Part shown: piece after piece, positions 1 to 8,517 of the stretch
How positions within the stretch are numbered: position 1 is the stretch's first letter
How the letters are laid out: each line of letters starts with the position of its first letter
DNA from: Chloroflexota bacterium
GTDB lineage: Bacteria > Chloroflexota > Anaerolineae > Anaerolineales > Villigracilaceae
NCBI GenBank assembly: GCA_016235445.1
Contig: JACRLB010000003.1
Span: 62,001 to 126,000, forward strand
Length of the DNA: 64,000 nucleotides
Direction of reading: 5' to 3'
Made by a program: the position numbers and the translations under genes
Notes under the pieces: generated by a model
What the model saw: only the letters and a program-made list of their open reading frames with translations
Database searches by the model: none
Told to the model about the DNA's origin: nothing

Positions 1-1
1 A

Positions 2-127
2 AAACAAGTCTTCATAAAAGCGCGGGCTGGAACGCTGACCATCACCCTTTCGACCACCGAGGAATTAAAGGATACAATCCTGCCCGCCTTCGATGCAATG
101 ATCGAATCCATAAAAGTCTCGGATTAG
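2..127 (+). CDS. C-terminal fragment of an unrecognised protein
   Basis: An open frame enters from the left edge and ends with TAG at 125-127, giving 41 residues ending in [12 protein letters not shown]. No start lies in the window. The tail (short beta stretch, then an amphipathic helix) resembles the end of small secreted or lipoprotein stress-type domains, but it is too short to assign a family. It is followed 34 bp later by the urocanate hydratase start, so it may be the preceding gene of the same + strand run. Confidence 0.45.
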   Translation, partial: KQVFIKARAGTLTITLSTTEELKDTILPAFDAMIESIKVSD

Positions 128-161
128 GAAACCGCAGAAAATAACCCAGGAGACACTCATC

Positions 162-1823
162 ATGTCATCACCCCGCATTATCCGCTCACCGCGCGGCACA
201 CAACTCACCTGCAAGAACTGGCTCAGCGAAGCCGCCTATCGCATGATCCAGAATAACCTCGACCCCGAAGTGGCCGAGAAACCCGAAGACCTTGTCGTCT
301 ACGGTGGACGGGGCAAAGCCGCCCGCAATTGGGAATCCTTCGACGCGATTCTGGAGTCGCTCAAGCATCTCGAAGCGGATGAAACCCTGCTCGTGCAATC
401 AGGCAAGCCCGTTGTAATTTTCAAAAGCCACAAGGATGCCCCCAGGGTGTTGATCGCAAATTCAAACATCGTCCCGCATTGGGCCACCTGGGAAAAATTC
501 GATGAGTTGGATAAAAAGGGACTCATCATGTACGGCCAGATGACCGCTGGCTCGTGGATCTACATCGGCACGCAGGGAATTTTACAGGGCACGTACGAAA
601 CCTTCGGTGCGCTTGCCAAACTCAAAGGCTGGGGATCGCTCAAAGGGAAGTTCGTCCTCACGGCTGGGCTGGGCGGCATGGGCGGCGCACAGCCATTATC
701 CATTACGATGAACGAAGGCGTGGGATTGATTGTGGAGGTAGACCCCGAACGCGCCGAACGCCGCCGCGCCATCGGCTATGTGGATGTGGTTGTGGATAAC
801 CTCGAAGAAGCGATGACGCTCGTGGAAGAAAATGTCAAAAGCAAAACGCCGCGCTCCATCGGCCTCATCGGCAATGCGGCGGATGTGTACACCGAACTTG
901 CCGCGCGCGGCATCATCCCTGATGTCGTCACCGACCAGACCTCGGCGCACGAAGCCTTGTTCTACGTGCCTTCGGGCCTGTCCATCACGGCGGCGAATCA
1001 ATTGCGAGTCAGTGACCCTGAAAAATATAAAAAAATGGCAATGGACTCCATGTCTACGCATGTGCGGGCCATGCTCGCATTCCAGCGCGCAGGCGCGGAA
1101 GTGTTCGATTACGGCAACAACCTGCGTCAACAAGCCTACAACAACGGCGTGAGCGACGCGTTTGAATTCCCCGGTTTCGTGCCAGCCTACATTCGTCCGT
1201 TGTTTTGCGAGGGCAAGGGGCCATTCCGCTGGGTGGCATTATCAGGCGACAAGGAAGATATTTACACAACCGATAAAGCCATCATGGAACTCTTCCCCGA
1301 AGATGAACATTTGCACCGCTGGTTGAAGATGGCGCGCGAGAAGGTCCCGTTTCAGGGATTGCCCTCGCGCATTTGCTGGCTTGGGTATGGCGAACGCGCA
1401 AAGGCGGGTTTGATGTTCAATGAACTCGTCGCCAGTGGAAAGGTGAAAGCTCCCATCGTGATTGGCCGCGATCATTTGGATTCTGGCTCCGTGGCTTCAC
1501 CCAACCGCGAGACCGAAGCGATGAAAGACGGCTCAGACGCCATCTCGGATTGGGCGATCCTCAATGCCATGATCAACGCTGTGGGCGGCGCGACGTGGGT
1601 TTCGTTCCATCACGGCGGCGGAGTGGGGATGGGATATTCACAGCACGCGGGGCAGGTCATCGTTGCCGATGGGACTCCCGAAGCCGCCGTCAGGTTGGAA
1701 AGAGTCCTTACAACAGATCCAGGCATGGGCGTAGTCCGACACGCTGATGCAGGGTATGAAATAGCCGTCGAGGCGGCGAAACGTCACGGGTTGAAAATGC
1801 CCATGCTGGAGAAATCATCCTGA
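162..1823 (+). CDS. hutU: Urocanate hydratase
   Basis: This cytoplasmic enzyme adds water to urocanate to give imidazolone propionate, the second step of histidine degradation, using tightly bound NAD+. The 553 residues match the usual family length of about 555. Visible signatures are [13 protein letters not shown] near residue 127, the NAD-binding GLGGMGGAQ at 169-177, the catalytic Cys405 in [10 protein letters not shown], and the [13 protein letters not shown] block near 440. The ATG at 162 has an aggaga Shine-Dalgarno. hutH, hutI and hutG are not nearby, so the rest of the pathway must lie elsewhere. The stop codon overlaps the probable start of the next gene. Confidence 0.97.
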   Translation: MSSPRIIRSPRGTQLTCKNWLSEAAYRMIQNNLDPEVAEKPEDLVVYGGRGKAARNWESFDAILESLKHLEADETLLVQSGKPVVIFKSHKDAPRVLIANSNIVPHWATWEKFDELDKKGLIMYGQMTAGSWIYIGTQGILQGTYETFGALAKLKGWGSLKGKFVLTAGLGGMGGAQPLSITMNEGVGLIVEVDPERAERRRAIGYVDVVVDNLEEAMTLVEENVKSKTPRSIGLIGNAADVYTELAARGIIPDVVTDQTSAHEALFYVPSGLSITAANQLRVSDPEKYKKMAMDSMSTHVRAMLAFQRAGAEVFDYGNNLRQQAYNNGVSDAFEFPGFVPAYIRPLFCEGKGPFRWVALSGDKEDIYTTDKAIMELFPEDEHLHRWLKMAREKVPFQGLPSRICWLGYGERAKAGLMFNELVASGKVKAPIVIGRDHLDSGSVASPNRETEAMKDGSDAISDWAILNAMINAVGGATWVSFHHGGGVGMGYSQHAGQVIVADGTPEAAVRLERVLTTDPGMGVVRHADAGYEIAVEAAKRHGLKMPMLEKSS

Positions 1824-2896
1824 AACGCTTTTTCATTTTTATGGCGTTTTTATTTGCGGCGGGATGCCAACCACTGCCCAATATTTGGGGCAGTTCCCTG
1901 CCGCCCGTTTCCACTGCAGAGGGGATTATTGTGCCGTGGACACAGCCCGTGACAGACACGGCAACGGTTGCGCCCACCCGTACCGCTGTGCCCACCTTCA
2001 CCAGTACGCCGACCCTTACCCCTGTGCCAACGTTGACGGCCACGGTTGCTCCCACGCCATCCAAAAAAGATATTGCGCGCGCGCTCATCATCAGCTTCGA
2101 TGGCTTGCGCCCCGATGCGATTGACCTCGCGCCGATGCCCAACCTGATGGAGCTGATGAAGACCAGCGCGTATTCTCCCACCAACACGCGCACCATTGAT
2201 TATCCCGCCACTTCGCCCAGCCATGCCTCCATGCTTTCGGGGTTGTGCATCGAAGATCATGGAGTCATTTACAACAAATATTTTATGTACATGGGCTACT
2301 CGAAGGGCGTGGATATTTTTGACCTTGCCCACGCGGCGGGAATGCGCACGGTGATGATCGTCAGCAAGGATAAACTGCGCCAGCTTGCCGAGCCTGAAAC
2401 CACCGACTACTATGAAGTGGCTTACGGAGAGCCCGCCATCGAGCGCGCCGTGCTCCCGCAGATCGAAGAGGACTTTGGGTTGATGTTCATCCATTTTGCG
2501 GGCGGCGACACTCGCGGCCACAAATACGGCTGGATGTCCGGCGAATATATGAAGGTACTGCGCGAAGGCGATGAAGTTCTGGGGCATATCCTTCAATCTC
2601 TCAAAGATAACGGCCTCTTCGATACAACCTTCATCCTCATCACAGCCGATCACGGCGGGCACGACCGAAATCATGTCGGCACGCTCATCGAAGATTACCG
2701 CATCCCCTGGATCGCGCACGGCCCCGGCATTGTGCCGCAGGAAATCAACCTCTCCATGTACACCATGGATACTGCCGCCACCGTCGCCTATGCTCTCGGC
2801 CTGCCCTTGCAGGACGATTGGGACGGCATCCCGGTCTATCAGGCCTTTGGCGAACTGCAAACGGAAATTCATGAAAAAAGCCCGTGCAAGTATTGA
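1820..2896 (+). CDS. Type I phosphodiesterase/nucleotide pyrophosphatase-like lipoprotein, copy 1
   Basis: This is an alkaline-phosphatase-superfamily hydrolase (PF01663-like) probably anchored outside the membrane. It shows a metal-binding FDGLRPDA block, the nucleophile motif [14 protein letters not shown] (Thr in the T-x-P-x-H arrangement) and [11 protein letters not shown] Thr/Pro-rich linker follows lipobox Cys. The first ATG (1841) leaves only eight residues before that Cys and has no ribosome-binding site. CTG at 1820 gives [16 protein letters not shown], a proper lipoprotein signal, with GGAG 8 nt upstream and a stop-start overlap with hutU, so I start there. The next gene is a paralogue. 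The substrate is unknown; phosphodiesters or nucleotides are typical of the family. Confidence 0.85.
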   Translation: MKRFFIFMAFLFAAGCQPLPNIWGSSLPPVSTAEGIIVPWTQPVTDTATVAPTRTAVPTFTSTPTLTPVPTLTATVAPTPSKKDIARALIISFDGLRPDAIDLAPMPNLMELMKTSAYSPTNTRTIDYPATSPSHASMLSGLCIEDHGVIYNKYFMYMGYSKGVDIFDLAHAAGMRTVMIVSKDKLRQLAEPETTDYYEVAYGEPAIERAVLPQIEEDFGLMFIHFAGGDTRGHKYGWMSGEYMKVLREGDEVLGHILQSLKDNGLFDTTFILITADHGGHDRNHVGTLIEDYRIPWIAHGPGIVPQEINLSMYTMDTAATVAYALGLPLQDDWDGIPVYQAFGELQTEIHEKSPCKY

Positions 2897-2900
2897 TTTC

Positions 2901-3014
2901 AGGATGTACGCAAGACGACTTTCCCTCACCCTACCCTCTCCCGAAGGGAGAGGGGGACTCCCTTCCCCTTCGGGGGAAGGGTCGGGGATGAGGGAGCGTC
3001 TTGAGTACATCCTA
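2901..3014 (+). repeat. Miniature palindromic element, CTCACCC family
   Basis: A 17-bp terminal inverted repeat (aggatgtacgcaagacg at 2901-2917 against 2998-3014, one mismatch) encloses GC-rich nested palindromes built on ctctcccgaagggagag and cccttcgggggaagg. The same core recurs near 5230, 29465, 40200 and 46380 in this window. It lies between the two phosphodiesterase paralogues and may also act as a transcriptional hairpin. Confidence 0.75.
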
Positions 3015-3051
3015 AATTTCCAACACATTGATACCCCCCCCAAAAAAAAAC

Positions 3052-4068
3052 ATGACTCGACGAATTTTACTTTTGACTCTCCTTGCGGCTCTCCTCCAAA
3101 GTTGTGGATCGTTCGCCTCAGCCCCGCCGATAGTTGCTCCACCACTGACGGCGACTCTCACTCCGAGCAGTACCCCGCCGCCGCCCACCGAAACGACCAT
3201 CCCCACCATCACACCCACCCCGCTCCCCAACATTGACCGCGTCCTGATCGTCACCTTTGACGGCCTGCGCCCCGATGCCATTGCCGAAGCGAACATGGTC
3301 AACGTGATGTCCCTGATGCAAAACGGCGCGTACACCCTCACCGCGCAAACCGTCATGCCCAGCCTGACCCTGCCCGCGCACGCTTCCATGCTGACGGGAA
3401 CCTGCCCCGCAAAACATATTGTCCGCTGGAATGAATACGTGCCGCAAAATGGTTTTGCCCTCGGCATCGATATTTTTGATCTCGCGCAGGCGGCGGGGAT
3501 GCAAACGGCCATGGTGGTTGGCAAGGAAAAATTGCGCCAGGTGACCGAACCCGGCAGTACCGATTATTTTGAATTCGTGGATAAAACGGACAAGGTCAAA
3601 GATTCAAGCAGTGTCCTCAGGCTTGCCCTCAACCAGGTGAGCGCAGGGTTCAACCTGATGCTTGTTCATTTCCCCGAAGGCGACCTCGAGGGACATAAAA
3701 ACGGCTGGATGTCTCGTGACCAGCTTGAAGTGTATGCCCGTGAAGACAAGGGCTTCGGCCAGCTCCTGCAAGCCTTGAAAGATAACGGCATGTACGAAAG
3801 CTCCCTCATCATTGTCACCTCCGACCACGGCGGGCATGACACCACCCACGGCACCGACCTGCCCGAAGATATGACCATCCCGTGGATCGTCAGCGGCCCG
3901 CGCATTGCGCCGGGGGAACTCTCCACACAGGTGCAGATCATGGATACAGCGGCAACCATTGCTTTTGCGCTCGGCCTGCCCCTGCCGCCAGAATGGGATG
4001 GCGCGCCCGTCTACGAAGCCTTCGGTATGCCCGTGGATGAATTCCGCGAAAGTGGCTGTGGGTATTAA
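3052..4068 (+). CDS. Type I phosphodiesterase/nucleotide pyrophosphatase-like lipoprotein, copy 2
   Basis: This is a paralogue of the preceding gene with the same layout: lipoprotein signal (MTRRILLLTLLAALLQSC), Pro/Thr-rich linker, then an alkaline-phosphatase-superfamily domain with FDGLRPDA, the nucleophile motif TLPAHASMLTG and SDHGGHDTTHG. I use the ATG at 3052. An upstream in-frame TTG at 3028 lies across a C/A homopolymer and would put charged residues before the signal. The two proteins align end to end, so this is a tandem duplication separated by a repeat element. It is probably extracytoplasmic and metal dependent, with unknown substrate. Confidence 0.88.
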   Translation: MTRRILLLTLLAALLQSCGSFASAPPIVAPPLTATLTPSSTPPPPTETTIPTITPTPLPNIDRVLIVTFDGLRPDAIAEANMVNVMSLMQNGAYTLTAQTVMPSLTLPAHASMLTGTCPAKHIVRWNEYVPQNGFALGIDIFDLAQAAGMQTAMVVGKEKLRQVTEPGSTDYFEFVDKTDKVKDSSSVLRLALNQVSAGFNLMLVHFPEGDLEGHKNGWMSRDQLEVYAREDKGFGQLLQALKDNGMYESSLIIVTSDHGGHDTTHGTDLPEDMTIPWIVSGPRIAPGELSTQVQIMDTAATIAFALGLPLPPEWDGAPVYEAFGMPVDEFRESGCGY

Positions 4069-4111
4069 ACAGGCCGCAATCATCACGTTGCAAACGAGAT
4101 GATTACCTTAC

Positions 4112-4195
4112 GCAGTAGGGGCGGCCCATCCACATTCTTGAAAACCACATTGCGCAAAAGGCGGGTTGCCCCTACGGAATATCGCGTACAGTGAG
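4112..4195. repeat. Interspersed repeat, gtaggggc...gcccctac family
   Basis: A block opening with cagtaggggcg and closing with gggttgcccctacggaatatcgcg is repeated at 39978-40075. The ends are inverted (gtaggggc against gcccctac), so it is a small palindromic element with a variable centre. Confidence 0.6.
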
Positions 4196-4203
4196 TTCAT
4201 CAG

Positions 4204-4334
4204 CTTAGGGCTTACGGCAAGACCGCAAGAACTTGCCGCGAATTTCGCGAATTAGGGTAACACCTGCACTGCAACAAACGCAGTGTGGTGCAAGTGTTCG
4301 CGGCTTAAAGATTTTGAACTGCGTAAGCCCTAAG
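4204..4334. repeat. MITE-like element with 13-bp inverted ends
   Basis: A perfect 13-bp terminal inverted repeat, cttagggcttacg at 4204-4216 and its complement at 4322-4334, bounds 131 bp. The interior holds cgcgaatttcgcga and a cagtg-type palindrome, also seen near 35925-35985. There is no coding capacity. With the preceding repeat this accounts for the 320-bp gap before the methyltransferase gene. Confidence 0.65.
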
Positions 4335-4390
4335 ATTTATTTGCAAAATTGAAAAGGTAATTCTTTCGCGGGTTGTGTTATCAATAATAT

Positions 4391-5170
4391 ATGATCTCAA
4401 CAACTCTCAATTACGATGTAATCGCTCCGAATTACAACCAGCGTTATCCCGCGGCTCAACGATGGGAACGCGGGCAGGCTCTGCTCGAACTCGCAATCGG
4501 CCTTAAAGCCAAAACCATTTTGGAAGTGGGCAGTGGCACGGGTTACTGGCTCAACCTGCTTCATCAGGTGACGAACGGCTTATATGGGCTTGATTATTCG
4601 ATGGGTATGATCCAACAGGCCAGGATGCAACCCGCGGCTCTTCATCTCTCACGCGGCACAGGGACTCAACTTCCGCTTCAAAGCGGGACCTTTGACCTGG
4701 TCTACTGCGTGGACGCGATTCACCACTTTGGCGACCACCGCGCATTCATCCAGGAAGCATCCCGTTTGCTGAAGCCGAACGGCGCGCTGGCTGTCATTGG
4801 GCATGACCCGCATTCGGCGGAGACCTCAAGCTGGTATATCTACAATTACTTTGACACCGTCTACGACACCGACTTGCGCCGCTATCCCGCGGGCACATCT
4901 GTGATGAAGTGGATGGAGCAGGATGGTTTCAAGGATATTTCATCTCAAACCGTGGAGCGTATTCATAACATCCACGTGGGAGATGCGGTGCTGAAAGACC
5001 CGTTCATCAAGCACAATGCCACTTCACAACTGGCGTTGTTGAGCGAGGAAACGTACCAGGCTGGCATGAAGAAAATCCATGTAGCGCTGGCTGATGCCAA
5101 AACAAAAAATGAGCGGATCGTTTTCCGTTCTGAAATCAACGTGAAGATGTTTTTGGGGCACAAACAATAG
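4391..5170 (+). CDS. Class I SAM-dependent methyltransferase
   Basis: A 259-residue Methyltransf_11-type enzyme. Motif I ILEVGSGTGYW sits near residue 40, the acidic strand-2 residue is in GLDYSMGM, and FDLVYCVDAIHHF forms motif IV with the post-IV region. It transfers a methyl group from S-adenosylmethionine. The C-terminal part carries no family mark that I recognise, so the acceptor cannot be named. It is a solitary gene between repeat blocks. No clear Shine-Dalgarno precedes the ATG. Confidence 0.85.
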   Translation: MISTTLNYDVIAPNYNQRYPAAQRWERGQALLELAIGLKAKTILEVGSGTGYWLNLLHQVTNGLYGLDYSMGMIQQARMQPAALHLSRGTGTQLPLQSGTFDLVYCVDAIHHFGDHRAFIQEASRLLKPNGALAVIGHDPHSAETSSWYIYNYFDTVYDTDLRRYPAGTSVMKWMEQDGFKDISSQTVERIHNIHVGDAVLKDPFIKHNATSQLALLSEETYQAGMKKIHVALADAKTKNERIVFRSEINVKMFLGHKQ

Positions 5171-5176
5171 ACGTGT

Positions 5177-5330
5177 TCATGCAAAGGTTGTCAGGGGAGG
5201 CAGATTGAATGCTACGCGGTGAACCCCTCACCCTGCCCTCTCCCTCGGGGAGAGGGGGAAGTCGACACGGCGAAAAGTCTTCATAATTGGGGTGAGGGAA
5301 AAGGGGAATGCTGACAACCCTTGCGTGCAT
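5177..5330. repeat. MITE-like element with GC-rich core, copy 1
   Basis: Inverted ends (catgcaaaggttgtca on the left, tgacaacccttgcgtgcat on the right) flank a CTCACCC...GGTGAGGG core that contains gtcgacacggcgaaaagtc. Nearly the same element, with the same core phrase, sits at 40137-40313. It is non-coding. Confidence 0.7.
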
Positions 5331-5451
5331 ACATAGACCGGAAAAATGCCCCAGAGCAGGATAAAACCTCATTAATGGCTGGCAGGCAAAGGCGCGGGGG
5401 GAAGCGCGAAAGTCCGCTGGCAGATAGTGTGGATATAAATCGAAAGGGATG

Positions 5452-5514
5452 GAACGTCCCGAAGGTTTTCTCGAAGGCTTTGGCCGTTTTCCAAACCTTC
5501 GGGACGGTTGTTTC
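5452..5514. repeat. Palindromic repeat, cccgaaggttt family, copy 1
   Basis: gaacgtcccgaaggtttt is followed after a short loop by aaaccttcgggacggttgtt, forming a stem. An almost identical copy occurs at 35833-35897. It lies in the leader region of the lipoprotein gene that follows. Confidence 0.65.
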
Positions 5515-5616
5515 AAATGGCGCGGGTTAACAAATCGAAAAGCATGGTCTTGTGATCGTGCTTTTTTATTCATGCGTGCTATACTCACAAAAAATCTTCC
5601 CAGCGAGGGCTGTGCC

Positions 5617-6222
5617 ATGAAAAAAATTTCCCATGTATTTTTTATTCTTTTTCTGATCTCTGCCTGTGGAACGCCGGGTACAGCCGCGCCCACAAATGAA
5701 CTGCCGCCGCCCGTCTCTGCAGAACCTGCGGTTGAACTGGCGACGCCCGTTTGCATTTCATCCAACCCGACAGATGATGATGTTGACCGCGCGCTGACTT
5801 ACACCGAAGACCTGTTTACTGGCGGCGATTGGGAACGCACATACACCGTCGCGGATGGGCGCGTGTCGGTGACCTGGTTCAGCAACTCGCTGGCATCGGT
5901 TGGATATTTAGAAGCGATGATCTTCCCCTGCGCGTACGAAGAGCTTGACCTGGATGCGTTCTTCAATGTTGATAACTGGCAGGTGATCTTTGCCAATTAC
6001 GAAAGTTATACCGCCGTTGCCGAATGCAAAACAGACGATGGCCTGCGGCTGTATCAATTCAGCGCCATCGAGCAGGGCTTTGAATATGACATCAAATACT
6101 GGGCGGAGAACGACACCGACACGCGCGTGATCGGCATGATGATCGTCTTCCCCATCGAATCCGATGCGTTGATGGATGAGTATTCTGCCAGCCTCTTTCC
6201 AGATTTGACGAGTTGCAAATAA
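5617..6222 (+). CDS. Small lipoprotein of unknown function
   Basis: About 201 residues from ATG 5617. The lipoprotein signal MKKISHVFFILFLISAC is followed by a short Pro/Ala linker and then a globular acidic domain of roughly 155 residues with two Cys (in FPCAYEE and AVAECKT). A longer frame reaches upstream to 5449, but only the 5617 start gives a signal peptide at the N-terminus. A TATACT hexamer at 5580-5585 may be the -10 box. I do not recognise the domain. It is predicted to sit on the outer face of the membrane. Confidence 0.7.
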   Translation: MKKISHVFFILFLISACGTPGTAAPTNELPPPVSAEPAVELATPVCISSNPTDDDVDRALTYTEDLFTGGDWERTYTVADGRVSVTWFSNSLASVGYLEAMIFPCAYEELDLDAFFNVDNWQVIFANYESYTAVAECKTDDGLRLYQFSAIEQGFEYDIKYWAENDTDTRVIGMMIVFPIESDALMDEYSASLFPDLTSCK

Positions 6223-6230
6223 TAAATGCA

Positions 6231-6264
6231 GACCCTAAAGGTCTTAAAGACCTTTAGGGTCTTT
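6231..6264 (+). terminator. Hairpin terminator, ccctaaagg family
   Basis: gaccctaaaggtctt pairs with aaagacctttagggtc and is followed by tttt, so it can terminate the lipoprotein transcript. Related palindromes at 22208 and 60245 show it belongs to a repeat family. Confidence 0.7.
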
Positions 6265-6282
6265 TGATATAAGGATACAACC

Positions 6283-8349
6283 ATGCCCTCCCGCTACGAC
6301 ATCCTGTTTCAACCCATCCAGATCGGACCCGTCACCGCGCCGAATCGTTTTTACCAGGTTCCGCACTGCAACGGATTTGGCTATCGAATGCCCAAAGGCA
6401 TGGCCGCCATGCGCGGCATGAAAGCCGAGGGCGGCTGGGGTGTGGTCTGCACCGAAGAGACGGAGATTCATCACACCAGCGATCTCTCTCCATTTTTCGA
6501 GGGACGCATCTGGAGCGATGAAGACATTCCCGCATGGCAGTTGATGACCGAAGCCGTACACAAGCACGGCGCGCTGGCTGGCATCGAACTCACCTACAAC
6601 AGCCATGACGCTGCAAACTTATATTCACGCGCCTCCGCGTTTGGGCCGCGTTCCATGGGCGTGACAGGTGGGGGCGGCTATGAGCCTGGCCAAACACGCG
6701 CCGCATCGAAGGATGATCTCAAGCAAGTCCGCAAATGGCATCGCAACGCCGCCATCCGTGCGAAGAACGCAGGCTTCGACATTATCTACTGCTACGCCGC
6801 CCACAACATGACTCTGGCTTTTCATCTTTTATCCAAAGACAATGACCGCGCCGATGAATACGGCGGCTCGCTTGAAAACCGCGTGCGCTTCTTCCGCGAA
6901 CTCATCGAGGATACAAAAGATGCAGTCGGCGACACCTGCGCGGTGGCAGTCCGCTTTGCAGTGGATGAACTGCTCGGCACAGAGGGAATCCAGCACGACG
7001 GCGAAGCGCGCGAGATCGTCTCCATGCTCGCCGAACTCCCCGACCTGTGGGACGTGAACCTCAGCGCATGGAAAAACGATTCCATCACCTCGCGCTTCGG
7101 CAAAGAAGGACATCAGGAAAAATATATTTCCTTCGTCAAACAGCTCACCACTAAACCCGTCGTCGGCGTTGGCAGATACACCTCACCCGATTCAATGGTC
7201 TCTGCCATCGAACGCGGAATCATGGACATGATCGGCGCGGCGCGTCCATCCATTGCCGATCCGTTTCTGCCGAACAAAATCAAAGCAGGAAGAACCGAAG
7301 ACATCCGTGAGTGCATCGGTTGCAACATCTGCGTCACAGGCGACACCCGCTTCGTCCCGATTCGATGTACGCAAAACCCAACCATGGGCGAGGAATTCCG
7401 CCGCGGCTGGCATCCCGAAATCATCGCGCCAAAAAAATCGGAAGATGAAATTCTCATCGTCGGCGCGGGGCCAGCGGGGCTTGAAGCCGCGCGCGCATTG
7501 GGACAGCGCGGCTATCACGTCATCCTCACCGATGCAAAGCGCGAAGCGGGCGGGCGCGTGGAACTTGAATCAAAACTCCCCAACCTCAACGAATGGCGCC
7601 GCGTCATCGACTGGCGTCTCACCCAAATCAACAAAATCGAAAACATCTATTTCTATCCATCCAGCCCGATGACCGCAAAAGATATTCTCGAAGCAGGCGC
7701 GCCGCACGTCATCCTTGCCACGGGCGCAACCTGGCGGCGCGATGGAGTTGGAAGAAATATTTCGCGCCCCATTCAAGGCACTGGAAAAATTTTCACGCCC
7801 GACGACTTTCTGGAGTCGGGCGGCTTGCCGCCCGTGTTCCAACAGCAAGCTGTTGGAGTCCAAAGGGTACTCATCTACGACGACGACCATTACTACATGG
7901 GCGGCGTCCTCGCCGAACTCCTCGCCGAGAACCACTGCAAAGTCACCCTCGTAACACCCGCCCCCACCACCTCATCCTGGACGGAATACACCCTCGAACA
8001 GGAACGCATCTACAAACGACTCCTAGCCTTGAACGTGACCTTGCTCCCACACCACGCTCTCGCCTCTTTCTCCCCGAAAACTGCCACCGTCACCCACACC
8101 ATCACCTCCGCTGAATCGACTCTCCCCTGCGACGCCATCGTCCTCGTCACAGACCGCATCCCCAACGACACGCTCTACCACGAACTCAAGCCCGCCCTCG
8201 CCAATGGCAGACTCAAATCCCTGCGCCTCATCGGCGACGCCGAAGCCCCCAACATCATCGCCCAAGCCGTATTCTCCGGTCACCTCGCCGCAAGAGAATT
8301 TGACGAAGTCGTTAACCCAGACATCACCCCATTCAAAGTTGAAAGATAA
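6283..8349 (+). CDS. Trimethylamine/histamine dehydrogenase-like iron-sulfur flavoprotein
   Basis: A 688-residue enzyme of the trimethylamine dehydrogenase family. It has an FMN TIM barrel (residues 1-340), a [4Fe-4S] site (Cys344, 347, 350, 362 in CIGCNIC and RCTQNP) and an ADP/FAD-type domain (VGAGPAGLEAARAL near 393). Cys29 in RFYQVPHCNG matches the cysteine that binds 6-S-cysteinyl FMN. By my alignment from memory, the aromatic bowl of trimethylamine dehydrogenase (Tyr60, Trp264, Trp355) is here Glu59, Trp263, Asp354, closer to histamine dehydrogenase. Oxidative deamination of a small amine other than trimethylamine is therefore likely; the substrate is inferred. A palindromic repeat at 7810-7864 adds residues near 510-527. 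Confidence 0.85.
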   Translation: MPSRYDILFQPIQIGPVTAPNRFYQVPHCNGFGYRMPKGMAAMRGMKAEGGWGVVCTEETEIHHTSDLSPFFEGRIWSDEDIPAWQLMTEAVHKHGALAGIELTYNSHDAANLYSRASAFGPRSMGVTGGGGYEPGQTRAASKDDLKQVRKWHRNAAIRAKNAGFDIIYCYAAHNMTLAFHLLSKDNDRADEYGGSLENRVRFFRELIEDTKDAVGDTCAVAVRFAVDELLGTEGIQHDGEAREIVSMLAELPDLWDVNLSAWKNDSITSRFGKEGHQEKYISFVKQLTTKPVVGVGRYTSPDSMVSAIERGIMDMIGAARPSIADPFLPNKIKAGRTEDIRECIGCNICVTGDTRFVPIRCTQNPTMGEEFRRGWHPEIIAPKKSEDEILIVGAGPAGLEAARALGQRGYHVILTDAKREAGGRVELESKLPNLNEWRRVIDWRLTQINKIENIYFYPSSPMTAKDILEAGAPHVILATGATWRRDGVGRNISRPIQGTGKIFTPDDFLESGGLPPVFQQQAVGVQRVLIYDDDHYYMGGVLAELLAENHCKVTLVTPAPTTSSWTEYTLEQERIYKRLLALNVTLLPHHALASFSPKTATVTHTITSAESTLPCDAIVLVTDRIPNDTLYHELKPALANGRLKSLRLIGDAEAPNIIAQAVFSGHLAAREFDEVVNPDITPFKVER
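7810..7864. repeat. Palindromic repeat inserted in frame in the flavoprotein gene
   Basis: ctggagtcgggcggcttgcc and its partner arm gcaagctgttggagtcca form nested stems. Related copies lie at 25458-25512 (inside another gene), 54281-54356 and 63369-63427. It encodes a Gly/Gln-rich stretch, ESGGLPPVFQQQAVGVQ, that the homologous enzyme lacks. Confidence 0.7.
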
Positions 8350-8394
8350 AATCCCGAAGGTTTGAAATTCGATCCCGCCAGAAACAGGAGAGCC

Positions 8395-8512
8395 ATAATT
8401 CTTTTTTTGAACACGGACAGCACGGATTAAACTAAAACTCACGGAAGAAACCATAAAAATCCGTGTACAAAAAGAAGGGCGGCAAGGATTTAAGAAACGC
8501 TCTCTAACAGCC
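8395..8512. repeat. Degenerate copy of the aagaaacgctctct element
   Basis: The gap between the convergent flavoprotein and PBP-like genes holds ccgtg/cacgg-type short palindromes and ends with ttaagaaacgctctctaa. That is the same terminal sequence as the tandem elements at 29102-29362. Only one end is well preserved. Confidence 0.45.
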
Positions 8513-8517
8513 AGCCG

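Noticed and set aside
696-1133. Long minus-strand open frame inside hutU
   Set aside because: It runs antisense to a fully conserved enzyme and its translation is His/Arg-rich without any motif; a shadow frame.
2901-3014. Possible CRISPR array or tRNA-like structure in the GC-rich palindromes
   Set aside because: There are no regularly spaced identical repeats with unique spacers, and copies lie kilobases apart; they are interspersed palindromes.
1850-3145. 431-codon minus-strand frame across both phosphodiesterase genes
   Set aside because: It is antisense to two clear lipoprotein genes and crosses the palindromic repeat; high-GC codon bias explains it.
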